Part shown: positions 52,566 through 61,938 of the stretch, in pieces
How the letters are laid out: each line of letters begins with the position of its first letter
Position numbering within the stretch: position 1 is the stretch's first letter
Source: Oscillospiraceae bacterium
GTDB taxonomy: Bacteria > Bacillota > Clostridia > Oscillospirales > QAMX01
Reading direction: 5' to 3'
Assembly: GCA_015067825.1 (NCBI GenBank)
Contig: SVLQ01000002.1
Coordinates: 208,050-272,049 of the forward strand
DNA length: 64,000 bases
Notes under the pieces: generated by a model
The model's input: the letters and a program-made list of their open reading frames with translations, nothing else
Told to the model about the DNA's origin: nothing
Databases searched by the model: none
Position numbers and translations under genes: made by a program

Positions 52566-52856
52566 ATGAACGGATTACAACTGGTCAATATCGGCTTTGG
52601 CAATATGGTGTCGGCCGGGCGCATCATTTCGATCGTCAGCCCCGAATCGGCGCCGATCAAGCGCATTATTTTGGATGCGCGCGACAGAAGCATGCTGATC
52701 GATGCGACCTATGGCCGCCGTACCCGTGCGGTCATCGTCACCGACAGCGACCACGTGATTCTCTCGGCGATCCAGCCCGAGACGATCGCACACCGCGTGG
52801 CCGATCAGACCGACGACGAAGACGATGAAGAGGAGACGCTCGAAGACGGGCAGTAA
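52566..52856 (+). CDS. remA: RemA-like regulator (DUF370)
   Basis: 96 residues. [20 protein letters not shown] and the [23 protein letters not shown] segment are the DUF370/RemA signatures. RemA binds DNA as rings and controls matrix genes in Bacillus; in Clostridia the role is less clear. The C-terminal tail ([13 protein letters not shown]) is very acidic and longer than usual. Six bases before gmk, so probably coupled. Confidence 0.92.
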   Translation: MNGLQLVNIGFGNMVSAGRIISIVSPESAPIKRIILDARDRSMLIDATYGRRTRAVIVTDSDHVILSAIQPETIAHRVADQTDDEDDEEETLEDGQ

Positions 52857-52862
52857 ACCACC

Positions 52863-53468
52863 ATGGAACAGACGAAAACTTGCGGAAAAGGCTTGCTTTT
52901 GGTGCTGTCGGGGCCTTCGGGCGTCGGCAAAGGCACCGTGATCAACGCGCTGAAAACGCTGTGCCCGCAGCTTTTGGGCAGAGAGATCTCGGTTTCGATC
53001 TCCAAAACCACGCGCAAACCGCGCGTCGGCGAAGAAGAAGCCGTACATTATTATTTTACCGACCGTGAGACCTTCCTTGCCGATGTGGAAAAGGGTGCGT
53101 TCTACGAACACGCCGAGTACGCCGGCAATCTCTACGGCACGCCGCGTGCACCGATCGAAGAAAAAATCAACGCCGGCGGTGTGGTCGTGCTCGATATCGA
53201 TACGCAGGGCGCATTCCAGGTGCGGGCCTCCGGTGCGGATGCCATGCTCGTGTTTTTGCTCCCGCCGTCGATGGAAGAACTCGAAAACCGTCTGCGCGGC
53301 CGCAAGACTGAAGCCGAAGAGGCGATCTGCAAACGGCTGACGATCGCGCGCAAAGAATGTGCGCTGGCGCCGCAGTTTGACGAGACGGTCTACAACATCG
53401 AGGTCGAAACGGCGGCCAGAGAGATCTGTGCGCTGATCGAGAAAAAACTTGCGCAAATCAACGAATAA
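52863..53468 (+). CDS. gmk: Guanylate kinase
   Basis: 201 residues. P-loop GPSGVGKGTV, the substrate segment SISKTTRKPRVGEE and LDIDTQGAFQVRA. It phosphorylates GMP to GDP. ATG at 52863, 6 bases after remA. Usual length and place in the rpoZ cluster. Confidence 0.95.
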   Translation: MEQTKTCGKGLLLVLSGPSGVGKGTVINALKTLCPQLLGREISVSISKTTRKPRVGEEEAVHYYFTDRETFLADVEKGAFYEHAEYAGNLYGTPRAPIEEKINAGGVVVLDIDTQGAFQVRASGADAMLVFLLPPSMEELENRLRGRKTEAEEAICKRLTIARKECALAPQFDETVYNIEVETAAREICALIEKKLAQINE

Positions 53469-53510
53469 CCATAGAAACAGAACAAAACAGAACACAGGAG
53501 TGGACTAATT

Positions 53511-53753
53511 ATGCTGTATCCTACCCTTGAATCGCTGGTCGACATCATCGGCAACCGCTATCTGCTCGTCAACGTGACGGCCAAGCGTGCCCGTGAGATC
53601 GCCAATGCCGCTGCCGAAAACGGCGAAAAACTCGAATACAAGCCGGTCAAGATCGCTGTTCAGCAGATCTATGAAGAAGGCATCGCGCCGGCGGCTGTTG
53701 CCGAAGAACCGGCGGAAGCCGAGGCCGAAGAAGCGGTCGAAGCCGCCGAATAA
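53511..53753 (+). CDS. rpoZ: RNA polymerase omega subunit
   Basis: 80 residues. MLYPTLESLVDIIGNRYLLVNVTAKRAREI matches the omega N-terminus. It helps assemble the beta' subunit. The tail after residue 55 is acidic and Ala/Glu-rich (EEPAEAEAEEAVEAAE), which is common in clostridial omega. ATG after AGGAG. The coaBC gene that usually comes next in Bacilli is absent. Confidence 0.93.
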   Translation: MLYPTLESLVDIIGNRYLLVNVTAKRAREIANAAAENGEKLEYKPVKIAVQQIYEEGIAPAAVAEEPAEAEAEEAVEAAE

Positions 53754-53805
53754 GGTCTGCCGGCAAGGCGGATCTCTGCAGTTTCAGTGAAGGAGGGCAG
53801 TCGAT

Positions 53806-56229
53806 ATGGTAAAGTCCGTTCTGGTCGCGGTAAGGGCGGAGAGCTATGTCTATGACCGCCCTTATTCCTATTTTATCCCCGCCGGGCTTACGCGCGCGGT
53901 TTTGCCGGGTATGCGCGTTTTGGTGCCGTTTGGCCGCGGCAACCGCATGGTCCAGGCGGTCGTTTTGAGCGTGAAGGACGAGGATTCCTCCGAGGGCAAA
54001 AAGCCGATCGGCGAGATCCTCGACGACGCTCCGGTGATTGGCGAGCGCGAGTTAAAGCTCGTCCTCTGGATGCGCGACAAGTATTTTTGCACCTGCTTCG
54101 ATGCGTTCCGCCTTTGCATTCCCGCCGGCAGCGATATCCGGCAGGAGGTGCGGTACGCGTACCGCGCGGATTACGATGGAAAACCGTTGGCTGACGGCCA
54201 TTTTGCCGCGCCTGTGCTCGCATTCGTGCGGGAAAAGGGCGGGGAAGTGACGCTTGCGGTCATCGAAAAGGAATTCGGTGAACAAACGGCGGCGCAAAGT
54301 CTGGAACTGCTGGTCAAGAAAAAAATGCTCGCAAGCCGTCAGCACGCGCTGCTTGCGAGCCACGACAAAACCGTGACCTATGCGCGCCTGACGGAAAATC
54401 TGGCAGTCGGGCGGCTGGGAAAATCGCAGGCGGCGGTCGTCGATTATCTGCGCACGAGCGGTGAAGCGGCGGTCAAGGAGATCGTTTACTATACCGGTGC
54501 GTCGTCGGCGACAGTCAAAACGCTGGCGCAGCGCGGCGTGATCGAGCTCTCGGAGCGCGAGGTTTTGCGCCTGCAGGCACCGACCGTGAGCGGCAAGGCG
54601 CTGCTGCCCGATCCGCAGCTCAACGACGAGCAAACGGCGGTGTTTGAACTCCTCAAAGATGCGGTCGACGCCTCCAAACCGTCGGCGGCGTTGCTGCACG
54701 GTGTGACCGGCAGCGGAAAAACGCTGGTGTATATCAGCCTGATCCGCCATTGCCTGCGCCAAGGCAAGCAGGCGATCGTTTTGGTGCCCGAAATCGCTCT
54801 GACTCCGCAGCTTTTGCAGCTGCTTTACAACTATTTTGGCGACCGCGTGGCCGTTCTGCATTCCGGACTGGGCACGGGGGAACGCTATGACGAGTGGAAA
54901 CGCATCCGCACCGGCCGTGCCGACGTCGTTGTCGGAACGCGTTCGGCGATTTTTGCCCCGTTGGAAAAGCTGGGGCTGATCGTCATCGATGAGGAACAGG
55001 AAAACTCGTACAAATCCGAACAGTCGCCGCGTTACCACGCGCGCGACGTCGCAAAATTCCGCGCCGTCCAAGCCGGTGCGCTACTCCTGCTCGGTTCGGC
55101 TACGCCGTCGGTCGAGAGTATGTACGCCGCGAAATGCGGAAAATATGCGTACCTGCGCATGGAAAACCGTTTCGGCGGCGTGAAGCTGCCGGAAGTTACG
55201 TTTGCCGATATGAAGCGCGAGCTGAAAAACGGCAACGAGACCCACATCAGCGAGGAACTGCGCGCTGCCATCGCCGCGAATTTAGCAGCAGGCGAGCAGA
55301 GCATCCTCTTTTTAAACCGCCGCGGTGCCAGCCGTTATATGATCTGCAAAAATTGCGGCTACGTGCCGCAGTGCGAGGCGTGCTCGGTGGCCATGACCTA
55401 TCATTCCGCCAACCATCGGCTGATGTGTCACTATTGTTCGCGCTCGATCCCCGCCTACGAATACTGTCCGCAGTGCGGCAGCGGGTATATCACCCGGGAA
55501 GGCATGGGAACGCAGCGCATCGCCGAAGAACTGGAAGCGCTCTTTGGCGACGTCGGCATTATCCGCATGGATGCCGACACGACCGGCGGCAGCCATACGC
55601 ACGAATCGCTGCTCGCCCGGTTCAAAAAAGAAAAAGTGCCGATCCTGCTCGGAACGCAGATGATCGCCAAGGGGCTGGATTTTGAAAGCGTCACGCTGGT
55701 CGGCGTCATCGACGGTGACCAAGCGATGAATGTGCCGGATTTCCGCGCCGGCGAGCGCGCATTTTCGCAGCTGACGCAGGTCGTCGGCCGTGCGGGGCGC
55801 GGTCAGCGCGCCGGACGCGCCGTTATCCAGACGTATTCGCCCGAAAATCCGCTTCTGCAGCTTGCAGCCGCGCAGGACTACGACCGCTTCTACGAAAAAG
55901 AGATCGCGTTCCGCCAAACGCTTGGCTATCCGCCGTTCTGCGATCTGCTGCGCTTTACCCTGACCGGCATCGAAAACAGCCGTGTGATGGCGTCGGCGCG
56001 CCTGCTCTGCGAGATGCTCCGGCCCGGGCTTTCGCCGACGGATACGCTCTACGATCCTGCGGCTGCGCCGATCTTTAAGCAAAACAACAAATACCGCTAC
56101 CAGGTCGTTCTGAAAACGACCGAAACCAAATCCCTGCGCGATATGGTTGCCGCAACGCTCAAGGCCTTTATGGCCGATCGGCGCACGACCGGGATCACGG
56201 TTACGGCGGAATTCAACCCGCAGAATTAA
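53806..56229 (+). CDS. priA: Primosomal protein N' (PriA helicase)
   Basis: 807 residues. The N-terminal DNA-binding domain is followed by a helicase core with Walker A VTGSGKTLVY, and the zinc cluster CKNCGYVPQCEACS/CHYCSRSIPAYEYCPQC. PriA restarts stalled replication forks. Oddity: the usual DEEH box reads DEEQ (VIDEEQENSYKS). ATG after GGAGGG. Follows rpoZ and precedes def. Confidence 0.94.
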   Translation: MVKSVLVAVRAESYVYDRPYSYFIPAGLTRAVLPGMRVLVPFGRGNRMVQAVVLSVKDEDSSEGKKPIGEILDDAPVIGERELKLVLWMRDKYFCTCFDAFRLCIPAGSDIRQEVRYAYRADYDGKPLADGHFAAPVLAFVREKGGEVTLAVIEKEFGEQTAAQSLELLVKKKMLASRQHALLASHDKTVTYARLTENLAVGRLGKSQAAVVDYLRTSGEAAVKEIVYYTGASSATVKTLAQRGVIELSEREVLRLQAPTVSGKALLPDPQLNDEQTAVFELLKDAVDASKPSAALLHGVTGSGKTLVYISLIRHCLRQGKQAIVLVPEIALTPQLLQLLYNYFGDRVAVLHSGLGTGERYDEWKRIRTGRADVVVGTRSAIFAPLEKLGLIVIDEEQENSYKSEQSPRYHARDVAKFRAVQAGALLLLGSATPSVESMYAAKCGKYAYLRMENRFGGVKLPEVTFADMKRELKNGNETHISEELRAAIAANLAAGEQSILFLNRRGASRYMICKNCGYVPQCEACSVAMTYHSANHRLMCHYCSRSIPAYEYCPQCGSGYITREGMGTQRIAEELEALFGDVGIIRMDADTTGGSHTHESLLARFKKEKVPILLGTQMIAKGLDFESVTLVGVIDGDQAMNVPDFRAGERAFSQLTQVVGRAGRGQRAGRAVIQTYSPENPLLQLAAAQDYDRFYEKEIAFRQTLGYPPFCDLLRFTLTGIENSRVMASARLLCEMLRPGLSPTDTLYDPAAAPIFKQNNKYRYQVVLKTTETKSLRDMVAATLKAFMADRRTTGITVTAEFNPQN

Positions 56230-56283
56230 AATTGCTGATAACGCCGGCAACGGCGAGACGATAGAAATTTGGGAGGAAAAACT

Positions 56284-56754
56284 ATGGCAGTGCTGGAAAT
56301 CCGCAAAAAAGGCGACGAATGCCTGACGAAAAAATGCCACGCGGTGACGGTGTTTGACCGCCGCCTCAAGCTTCTGCTGCGCGATATGCGCGATACTCTG
56401 ATCGATTCCAACGGTGTCGGTCTGGCAGCACCGCAGGTCGGGATCTTGCGCCGTATCTTTTTGGTCAACGACGACGGCGACATCCGCGTCTATATCAACC
56501 CGCAGATTTTGGAGCGCAAGGGCGAACAGCATCCGGTCGAGGGCTGCCTGAGCGTGCCGAACGTGTTTGGCAAGGTCGTGCGCCCGATGTACGTCAAGAT
56601 CGCCGCACTCGACGAAAACGGCGAACCGTTTGAAGAAGAAGCCGAAGGCCTGATTGCCGAGTGCTTCGAACACGAATACGAACACCTTGACGGCCATCTG
56701 TTCGACGAAAAGGTCTACGAATTTGTCGAACCCGACGGTGAAGACGACGAATAA
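56284..56754 (+). CDS. def: Peptide deformylase
   Basis: 156 residues, ATG at 56284 after GGGAGG. Motifs GVGLAAPQVG, EGCLSVP and HEYEH (HExxH metal site). It removes the N-formyl group from nascent proteins. Typical partner of fmt, which follows 16 bases later. Length is normal for the small class-I form. Confidence 0.95.
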   Translation: MAVLEIRKKGDECLTKKCHAVTVFDRRLKLLLRDMRDTLIDSNGVGLAAPQVGILRRIFLVNDDGDIRVYINPQILERKGEQHPVEGCLSVPNVFGKVVRPMYVKIAALDENGEPFEEEAEGLIAECFEHEYEHLDGHLFDEKVYEFVEPDGEDDE

Positions 56755-56770
56755 ACGGAGGCGAAAGACC

Positions 56771-57721
56771 GTGGCAAACGGCAAAGAATTGCGCATTTTA
56801 TTTATGGGAACGCCGGATTTTGCGGCGGCCTCTTTAGAATATCTCATTCAGAACGGTTATACAATCGTCGGCTTGGTTTGCCGCGCCGATAAGCCAAAGA
56901 ACCGGGGTATGCAGATCATGCCCCCACCTTGTAAGCTGGTGGCCGGTGCCGCTGGCCTTCCGATCTATCAGCCGGAAACGCTGAAAGATGGGTCTTTCCA
57001 GTCGGTTCTGGACGAAACGCAGCCGGATCTGATCGTCACCGTCGCCTACGGTCGTCTGCTGCCGCAGTACGTGCTCGACTATCCGAAATACGGCTGCATC
57101 AATCTGCACGGCTCTTTGCTGCCGAAGTACCGCGGTGCCGCGCCGATTCAGCGCGCCGTGATGAACGGCGATGCGGTCACCGGCGTGACGACGATGTTTC
57201 TCTCGCTGGCGATGGACGAGGGCGATATGCTCCTGAAAAAAGAAACGCCGATCGGCCCGGACGAAACCGCAGGTGAGCTGATGGGTCGCCTTGCCGTGCT
57301 CGGAGCGCCCGTGCTGGCGGAAACGATCGACAAGATTGCCGACGGAACGATCGTGCGCACGCCGCAGAACCACGCCGAGGCGACCTATGCGGCGATGCTC
57401 GACAAAGCCGAAGGCCGCATGGATTTTGCCAAGTCGGCGCAATCGCTCTACTGTGTCTACCGCGGTCTGACGCCCGCACTCAGCGTTTCGTCGACGTTCC
57501 GCGGAAAATCCGTCAAGATCACCGCAATGCACCCTGCCAACGAGGCGTTTGCCGGAGCGGCGGGCGAGATCGTGCGCGCCGACAAAAATGGGATCGTCGT
57601 CTCGTGCGGCGAAGGTGCGCTCGTTGTGACCGAGCTTGCCCCCGAGGGCAAACGCGCGATGGCCGCCGGTGACTTTATCAATGGCCGACAGGTCAAGACC
57701 GGTGAATTTTTCGGCGCGTAA
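56771..57721 (+). CDS. fmt: Methionyl-tRNA formyltransferase
   Basis: 316 residues from a GTG at 56771, 8 bases after GGAGG; the frame is open upstream inside def. Signatures LRILFMGTPDFAAASLEYL, LHGSLLPKYRGAAPIQ and ITAMHPA-like C-terminal barrel. It formylates Met-tRNA for initiation. The rsmB gene that usually follows is missing here, and rlmN comes next. Confidence 0.95.
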   Translation: MANGKELRILFMGTPDFAAASLEYLIQNGYTIVGLVCRADKPKNRGMQIMPPPCKLVAGAAGLPIYQPETLKDGSFQSVLDETQPDLIVTVAYGRLLPQYVLDYPKYGCINLHGSLLPKYRGAAPIQRAVMNGDAVTGVTTMFLSLAMDEGDMLLKKETPIGPDETAGELMGRLAVLGAPVLAETIDKIADGTIVRTPQNHAEATYAAMLDKAEGRMDFAKSAQSLYCVYRGLTPALSVSSTFRGKSVKITAMHPANEAFAGAAGEIVRADKNGIVVSCGEGALVVTELAPEGKRAMAAGDFINGRQVKTGEFFGA

Positions 57722-57750
57722 GATACGAAACAAAAAGTAAGGAAGAAACT

Positions 57751-58815
57751 ATGCTGACAACACTGCCGCCGGAGGGAAAAAAGGATATACTTTCGCTGCG
57801 CGCGCCCGAGCTCGAGGCCGAATTAACCGCACTTGGGCTGCCCAAATTTCGCGCAAGGCAGGTTTTTCTGCGCCTGCACCGTTACGAGTGGCAGAGCTTC
57901 GACGATTTTACCGAGCTGCCCAAGGATCTGCGGACAAAGCTCGACGAGACTTATGCGCTGCCCTGCGCCGAGATCGTGCGGCGGCAGGAATCGGCGATCG
58001 ACGGCACGGTTAAGTACCTGTTTCGTCTGCGCGACGGCCATTGCGTCGAGAGCGTTCTGATGAAATACAAACACGGCAACACCCTTTGCGTTTCCACGCA
58101 GGTCGGCTGCAAGATGGCCTGTGCGTTCTGCGCCTCCGGGCTCGACGGGTTTGTGCGGCATCTGACGGCCGGAGAAATGTTGATGGAGATCGCGTCCGCC
58201 CGCCGCGACAGCGGTGAGCGCGTCGACGGCATTGTGATGATGGGAACGGGCGAACCGCTCGATAATTTTGCCGCTTCGGTCGATTTTATCCTGCTTGCCG
58301 GCGAAAAAGACGGTTTTTCGATCGGCCAGCGCCATATTTCACTTTCTACAAGCGGACTGGTGCCGAAGATCTACGATCTTGCCAAGCTCGACCTCGGCAT
58401 CACCCTTTCGGTATCGCTGCACGCCACGCGGGATGCGGTGCGCAACGATCTGATGCCCGTCAATCGCCGTTACCCGATTGCCGAACTCGTCAAGGCGGCG
58501 ACGGATTACCAGAAAACGACTGGGCGGCGCGTCTCGTACGAATACGCGGTCATGGCCGGCGTCAACGATTCATCCCGCGAGGCCGACGAACTCGCGCATC
58601 TGCTGCGCGGAACGGGAGCGCACCTGAACCTGATCCGTTTGAACGAAGTCAAGGAGACGAAGTTCAAGGCCTCTGCCGAACAACGGCTGCAGCAGTTTGT
58701 GAAGATGCTCGAGGCCCGCGGCCTGCACGTGACGGTGCGCCGCCGGCTGGGTGCCGATATCGACGGTGCGTGCGGTCAGCTGCGGCGGTCGGTGCAGCTG
58801 GAGACTCAAAAATAA
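57751..58815 (+). CDS. rlmN: 23S rRNA A2503 methyltransferase RlmN (radical SAM)
   Basis: 354 residues. The radical-SAM motif CKMACAFC binds the [4Fe-4S] cluster. GTGEPLDNF, HISLSTSGLVPKI and LHATRDAVRNDLMPVN are family motifs. The second catalytic cysteine lies near the C-terminus (GACGQLR). It methylates A2503 in 23S rRNA and A37 in some tRNAs. ATG at 57751. Cluster member after fmt. Confidence 0.94.
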   Translation: MLTTLPPEGKKDILSLRAPELEAELTALGLPKFRARQVFLRLHRYEWQSFDDFTELPKDLRTKLDETYALPCAEIVRRQESAIDGTVKYLFRLRDGHCVESVLMKYKHGNTLCVSTQVGCKMACAFCASGLDGFVRHLTAGEMLMEIASARRDSGERVDGIVMMGTGEPLDNFAASVDFILLAGEKDGFSIGQRHISLSTSGLVPKIYDLAKLDLGITLSVSLHATRDAVRNDLMPVNRRYPIAELVKAATDYQKTTGRRVSYEYAVMAGVNDSSREADELAHLLRGTGAHLNLIRLNEVKETKFKASAEQRLQQFVKMLEARGLHVTVRRRLGADIDGACGQLRRSVQLETQK

Positions 58816-58822
58816 GCGATTC

Positions 58823-58851
58823 TTGTAAAATTCATATTTGCGTGTTACAAT
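58823..58851 (+). promoter_or_regulatory. Promoter of prpC-prkC-rsgA-apbE
   Basis: TTGTAA (58823-58828), 17 bases, TACAAT (58846-58851), 33 bases before prpC. Confidence 0.65.
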
Positions 58852-58883
58852 AAAAACAGTCCGGAAACAGCGGAGGTGTTCGT

Positions 58884-59618
58884 ATGATTGCAGTTGGCGC
58901 GACCGACAAAGGCAGACGGCGCAAAGACAATCAGGATAATTACTATATCGATGTGCAGCATGGCGAAAACCAGGCGTTTCTCGTCGTCGGTGACGGTATG
59001 GGCGGCGCCAATTCCGGCGATATCGCCAGCAACATGGCGGTTTCGCTGTTTGCCGCAGAGGTGCGGAAACGCTGCAAACCGGGTATGACCGTTGCGTACA
59101 TGCGGTCGGTGATGAACGATGCGATCTATCAGGCCAACCGCCTCACCTTTGAAAAATCCAACGAAGACCCGGCCTATGCGGGTATGGGTACGACGATGGT
59201 GGCAGCGCTGATCGATGGTGCCGAGGCCTGCATCTTAAACATCGGCGACAGCCGCGCCTACTACGTGACGGAAACGGCGATCCGCCAGATCACCAGCGAC
59301 CACTCTGTTGCTGCCGAAATGGTGCGCCGGGGCGAACTGAGCGCGGACGAAGCGCGCCAGCATCCCGCCAAAAACTATATCACGCGCGCCGTCGGCACCG
59401 AATCGCGCGTTGAACCGGAATTTTTCAAACAAAAAGTTGCGCCGGGCGATGTGATCCTCTTATGCTCGGACGGACTTTCGAATATGCTTTTGGATGAAGA
59501 GATCCTCTTTGAGGTCCGATCGGACCGTGATCTGTCCACTTGCCCCGAACGGCTGATCCAAATTGCCAACGACCGGGGCGGACCGGACAACATCACCGTT
59601 GTGATGCTGCTGGTCTGA
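58884..59618 (+). CDS. prpC: PP2C-family protein phosphatase
   Basis: 244 residues. PP2C metal-binding motifs: RRKDNQDNYYID, VGDGMGGANSG, ILNIGDSRAYYV and LCSDGLSNML. It dephosphorylates proteins phosphorylated by the PASTA kinase encoded next door. ATG after GGAGGTG. Gene pair prpC-prkC is the classic Ser/Thr phospho-switch of Bacillota, controlling growth, wall synthesis and spore germination. Confidence 0.94.
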   Translation: MIAVGATDKGRRRKDNQDNYYIDVQHGENQAFLVVGDGMGGANSGDIASNMAVSLFAAEVRKRCKPGMTVAYMRSVMNDAIYQANRLTFEKSNEDPAYAGMGTTMVAALIDGAEACILNIGDSRAYYVTETAIRQITSDHSVAAEMVRRGELSADEARQHPAKNYITRAVGTESRVEPEFFKQKVAPGDVILLCSDGLSNMLLDEEILFEVRSDRDLSTCPERLIQIANDRGGPDNITVVMLLV

Positions 59619-59677
59619 TGCCGAAAAAACGCTGAGAGAGGAATCTGTCCGGCTTTGCCGGACATCTGGAGAGCTGT

Positions 59678-61921
59678 ATGAATCATTATTTAGGAAAAGT
59701 GCTGGACGGCCGCTACGAGATCATTGAGATCATCGGTACCGGCGGCATGGCCGTTGTTTATAAAGCACGCGACAGAAAACTGAATCGACTGGTGGCCGTT
59801 AAGGTCCTGAAGCCGGAGCTGCGAAGCGATACCGAGCTGCGGCGTCGTTTCCATGCCGAAAGCGAGGCTGTTGCGCGGCTGAACCACCCCAACGTCATCA
59901 ACGTCTTCGATGTTTCGATGAACGATGAAAACGACTATTTTGTCATGGAGCTGATCGACGGCATCACGCTCAAGCAGTATATGACCCAGCGCGGCATCAT
60001 GTCGATCAAAGAAGTGCTGCACTTCGTGATCCAGACGCTGCGCGGCCTCGAACATGCCCATGCCAAAAAAATCGTCCACCGCGACATCAAACCGCAGAAT
60101 ATTATGATCCTGCGCGACGGCACGGTCAAAGTCACCGACTTTGGCATTGCCCGTGTCACCGGTGCACAGGAAATGACGACCAATCAGGTCAACGCCTTTG
60201 GCTCGGTGCACTACATTGCGCCGGAGCAGGCGCGGTGCGAAGCGACCGATGGCCGCGCCGACCTCTATTCGGTTGGTGTCATGCTCTACGAAATGCTCAC
60301 GGGTGAGCTACCGTATCAGGGCGATACGGCCGTCGCCGTCGCCATGCAGCATATCCGCTCGACGCCGGTGCCGCTGCACGAGGTCAATCCCGATGTTCCC
60401 GAAGCGTTGGAAGCGATCACGCTGCACGCGATGTCGGCATCGCTGGACACGCGCTACGCGAGCGCATCGGAACTGATCGACGATCTCGAGGCCTACCGCC
60501 GCGATCCGGCCGGCTTTATGCCGACCTTTGCCGTGCCGTCGACCGATGGCGATACCATGCGGTTTGTGCCGATCCCGCAAACCGAACGCCCCGCACCCAA
60601 GCCGCAGCCTGTCCGCAAAAAGCAGGAACCGGTCAAGCCGGCAGCCGAGCGCAAGCGCATCAACGTGATGCCCATTGTCGCAGCCGTTTTGCTGCTTTTG
60701 GTGCTGGCCGCGGTCGTAGCCGGGCTTTGGCTGATGATTCTGAGCCCCGATTCCAACGGCGACGATGTGACGATCCCGCAGCTCGTCGGCCGCACCTATC
60801 AGGCTGTCGCCGAAGACAAATCGCTCGATTTTGAGCTGGTTATCGTCGGCCGACGCCACCACCCGACCTACGACGAAGGTGTTATCATCGAACAAAATCA
60901 GCTGGTGGGCAACATCGTCAAGGAGGGTTCGCGGATCGAGCTGATCGTCAGTTTGGGCAAGCGCGTGGAAAGCATGCCCAACTACATCAATTGGGACTAC
61001 GCCGAAGCCAACAAAGACCTGCGAACGCTGATGGAAAAAACCGTGACCGTGCAGTACAGCTACGAAGCGAGTGAAACGGTCGCACGCAACAATATCATCC
61101 GTACGATCCCCATCTCCGGCCAGCCGATCACCGAAGGCGACGTTGTCACCTTCGTCATCAGTCAGGGGACGCATACCGATACCGTGCCGATGCCGCAGCT
61201 GATCGGCCTGACCGAAGATCAGGCGCGCAGTCTGCTGTCGCAGTATGGCCTGACGATCGGCATCGTTGACTACGAAGAGACCGACGTTCATGAGCCGGGG
61301 CGCGTGCTGGAACAGAGCACACCACCGACGGTTGAGGTGCCTGTGGGGATGACGGTTAATATCACGCTGAGCAAACCGGTCGCGACCGAACCGCCGGCAA
61401 CTGAACCGCCCGAAACCACCACTGAACCGCCGGAAACGACGACCGAGCCGACCACTGAAGCGACCACCACGGAACCGCCGACCGAACCGCCGACGGAATC
61501 CACGACCGAGCCCACCACCGAACCGCCGACGCTGCCGCCGGAAACGACGACGGAACCGCCCGTGACGCCGGAACAGACCACGCCGCCGACATCCGATTCC
61601 GAAACCTCCGACACAACCACACCGGAAGTGACGCTGATTCCGTCGGTCAGCCAGTCGACCGCGCCCAGTGAACCGCCTGCAACGCCGGAAGAAACGACCA
61701 AGGCCGGCTTTGTTGATTGGACGCTGATTCTGCCGCAGGGCGTGGAGTTCCCCGAACAGTATCTGCTGGAGATCTACGCGGACGGCACGCCGATTTATAC
61801 CGGCACCGTTTCCAAAACCGACGGCTCGCTGACGCTGCGCATCCACGGCGACGGCAACGTCAAGATCGAAGCCTATATCGATACCTCGCTCTATAAAACC
61901 GAGACGATCACAATTTCGTAA
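59678..61921 (+). CDS. prkC: PASTA-domain Ser/Thr kinase with Thr/Pro-rich stalk
   Basis: 747 residues. Kinase domain 1-280: GTGGMAVVYKA, VAVKVLK, HRDIKPQN and DFGIARV. One transmembrane helix lies at about 330-355. Outside are three PASTA repeats (VTIPQLVG..., a degenerate middle one, VPMPQLIG...) that bind muropeptides. Then a Thr/Pro/Glu stalk of about 90 residues (TEPPETTTEPPETTTEP pattern) carries an extra beta-rich terminal domain. That tail is not usual in PrkC. It senses the wall and phosphorylates cytoplasmic targets. Confidence 0.93.
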   Translation: MNHYLGKVLDGRYEIIEIIGTGGMAVVYKARDRKLNRLVAVKVLKPELRSDTELRRRFHAESEAVARLNHPNVINVFDVSMNDENDYFVMELIDGITLKQYMTQRGIMSIKEVLHFVIQTLRGLEHAHAKKIVHRDIKPQNIMILRDGTVKVTDFGIARVTGAQEMTTNQVNAFGSVHYIAPEQARCEATDGRADLYSVGVMLYEMLTGELPYQGDTAVAVAMQHIRSTPVPLHEVNPDVPEALEAITLHAMSASLDTRYASASELIDDLEAYRRDPAGFMPTFAVPSTDGDTMRFVPIPQTERPAPKPQPVRKKQEPVKPAAERKRINVMPIVAAVLLLLVLAAVVAGLWLMILSPDSNGDDVTIPQLVGRTYQAVAEDKSLDFELVIVGRRHHPTYDEGVIIEQNQLVGNIVKEGSRIELIVSLGKRVESMPNYINWDYAEANKDLRTLMEKTVTVQYSYEASETVARNNIIRTIPISGQPITEGDVVTFVISQGTHTDTVPMPQLIGLTEDQARSLLSQYGLTIGIVDYEETDVHEPGRVLEQSTPPTVEVPVGMTVNITLSKPVATEPPATEPPETTTEPPETTTEPTTEATTTEPPTEPPTESTTEPTTEPPTLPPETTTEPPVTPEQTTPPTSDSETSDTTTPEVTLIPSVSQSTAPSEPPATPEETTKAGFVDWTLILPQGVEFPEQYLLEIYADGTPIYTGTVSKTDGSLTLRIHGDGNVKIEAYIDTSLYKTETITIS

Positions 61922-61938
61922 GAAAGGCAGACTGTTGC

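Noticed and set aside
61380..61700. Repetitive CCGACCGAACC-like DNA in prkC
   Set aside because: It encodes the Thr/Pro/Glu stalk in frame; no independent repeat element is needed.
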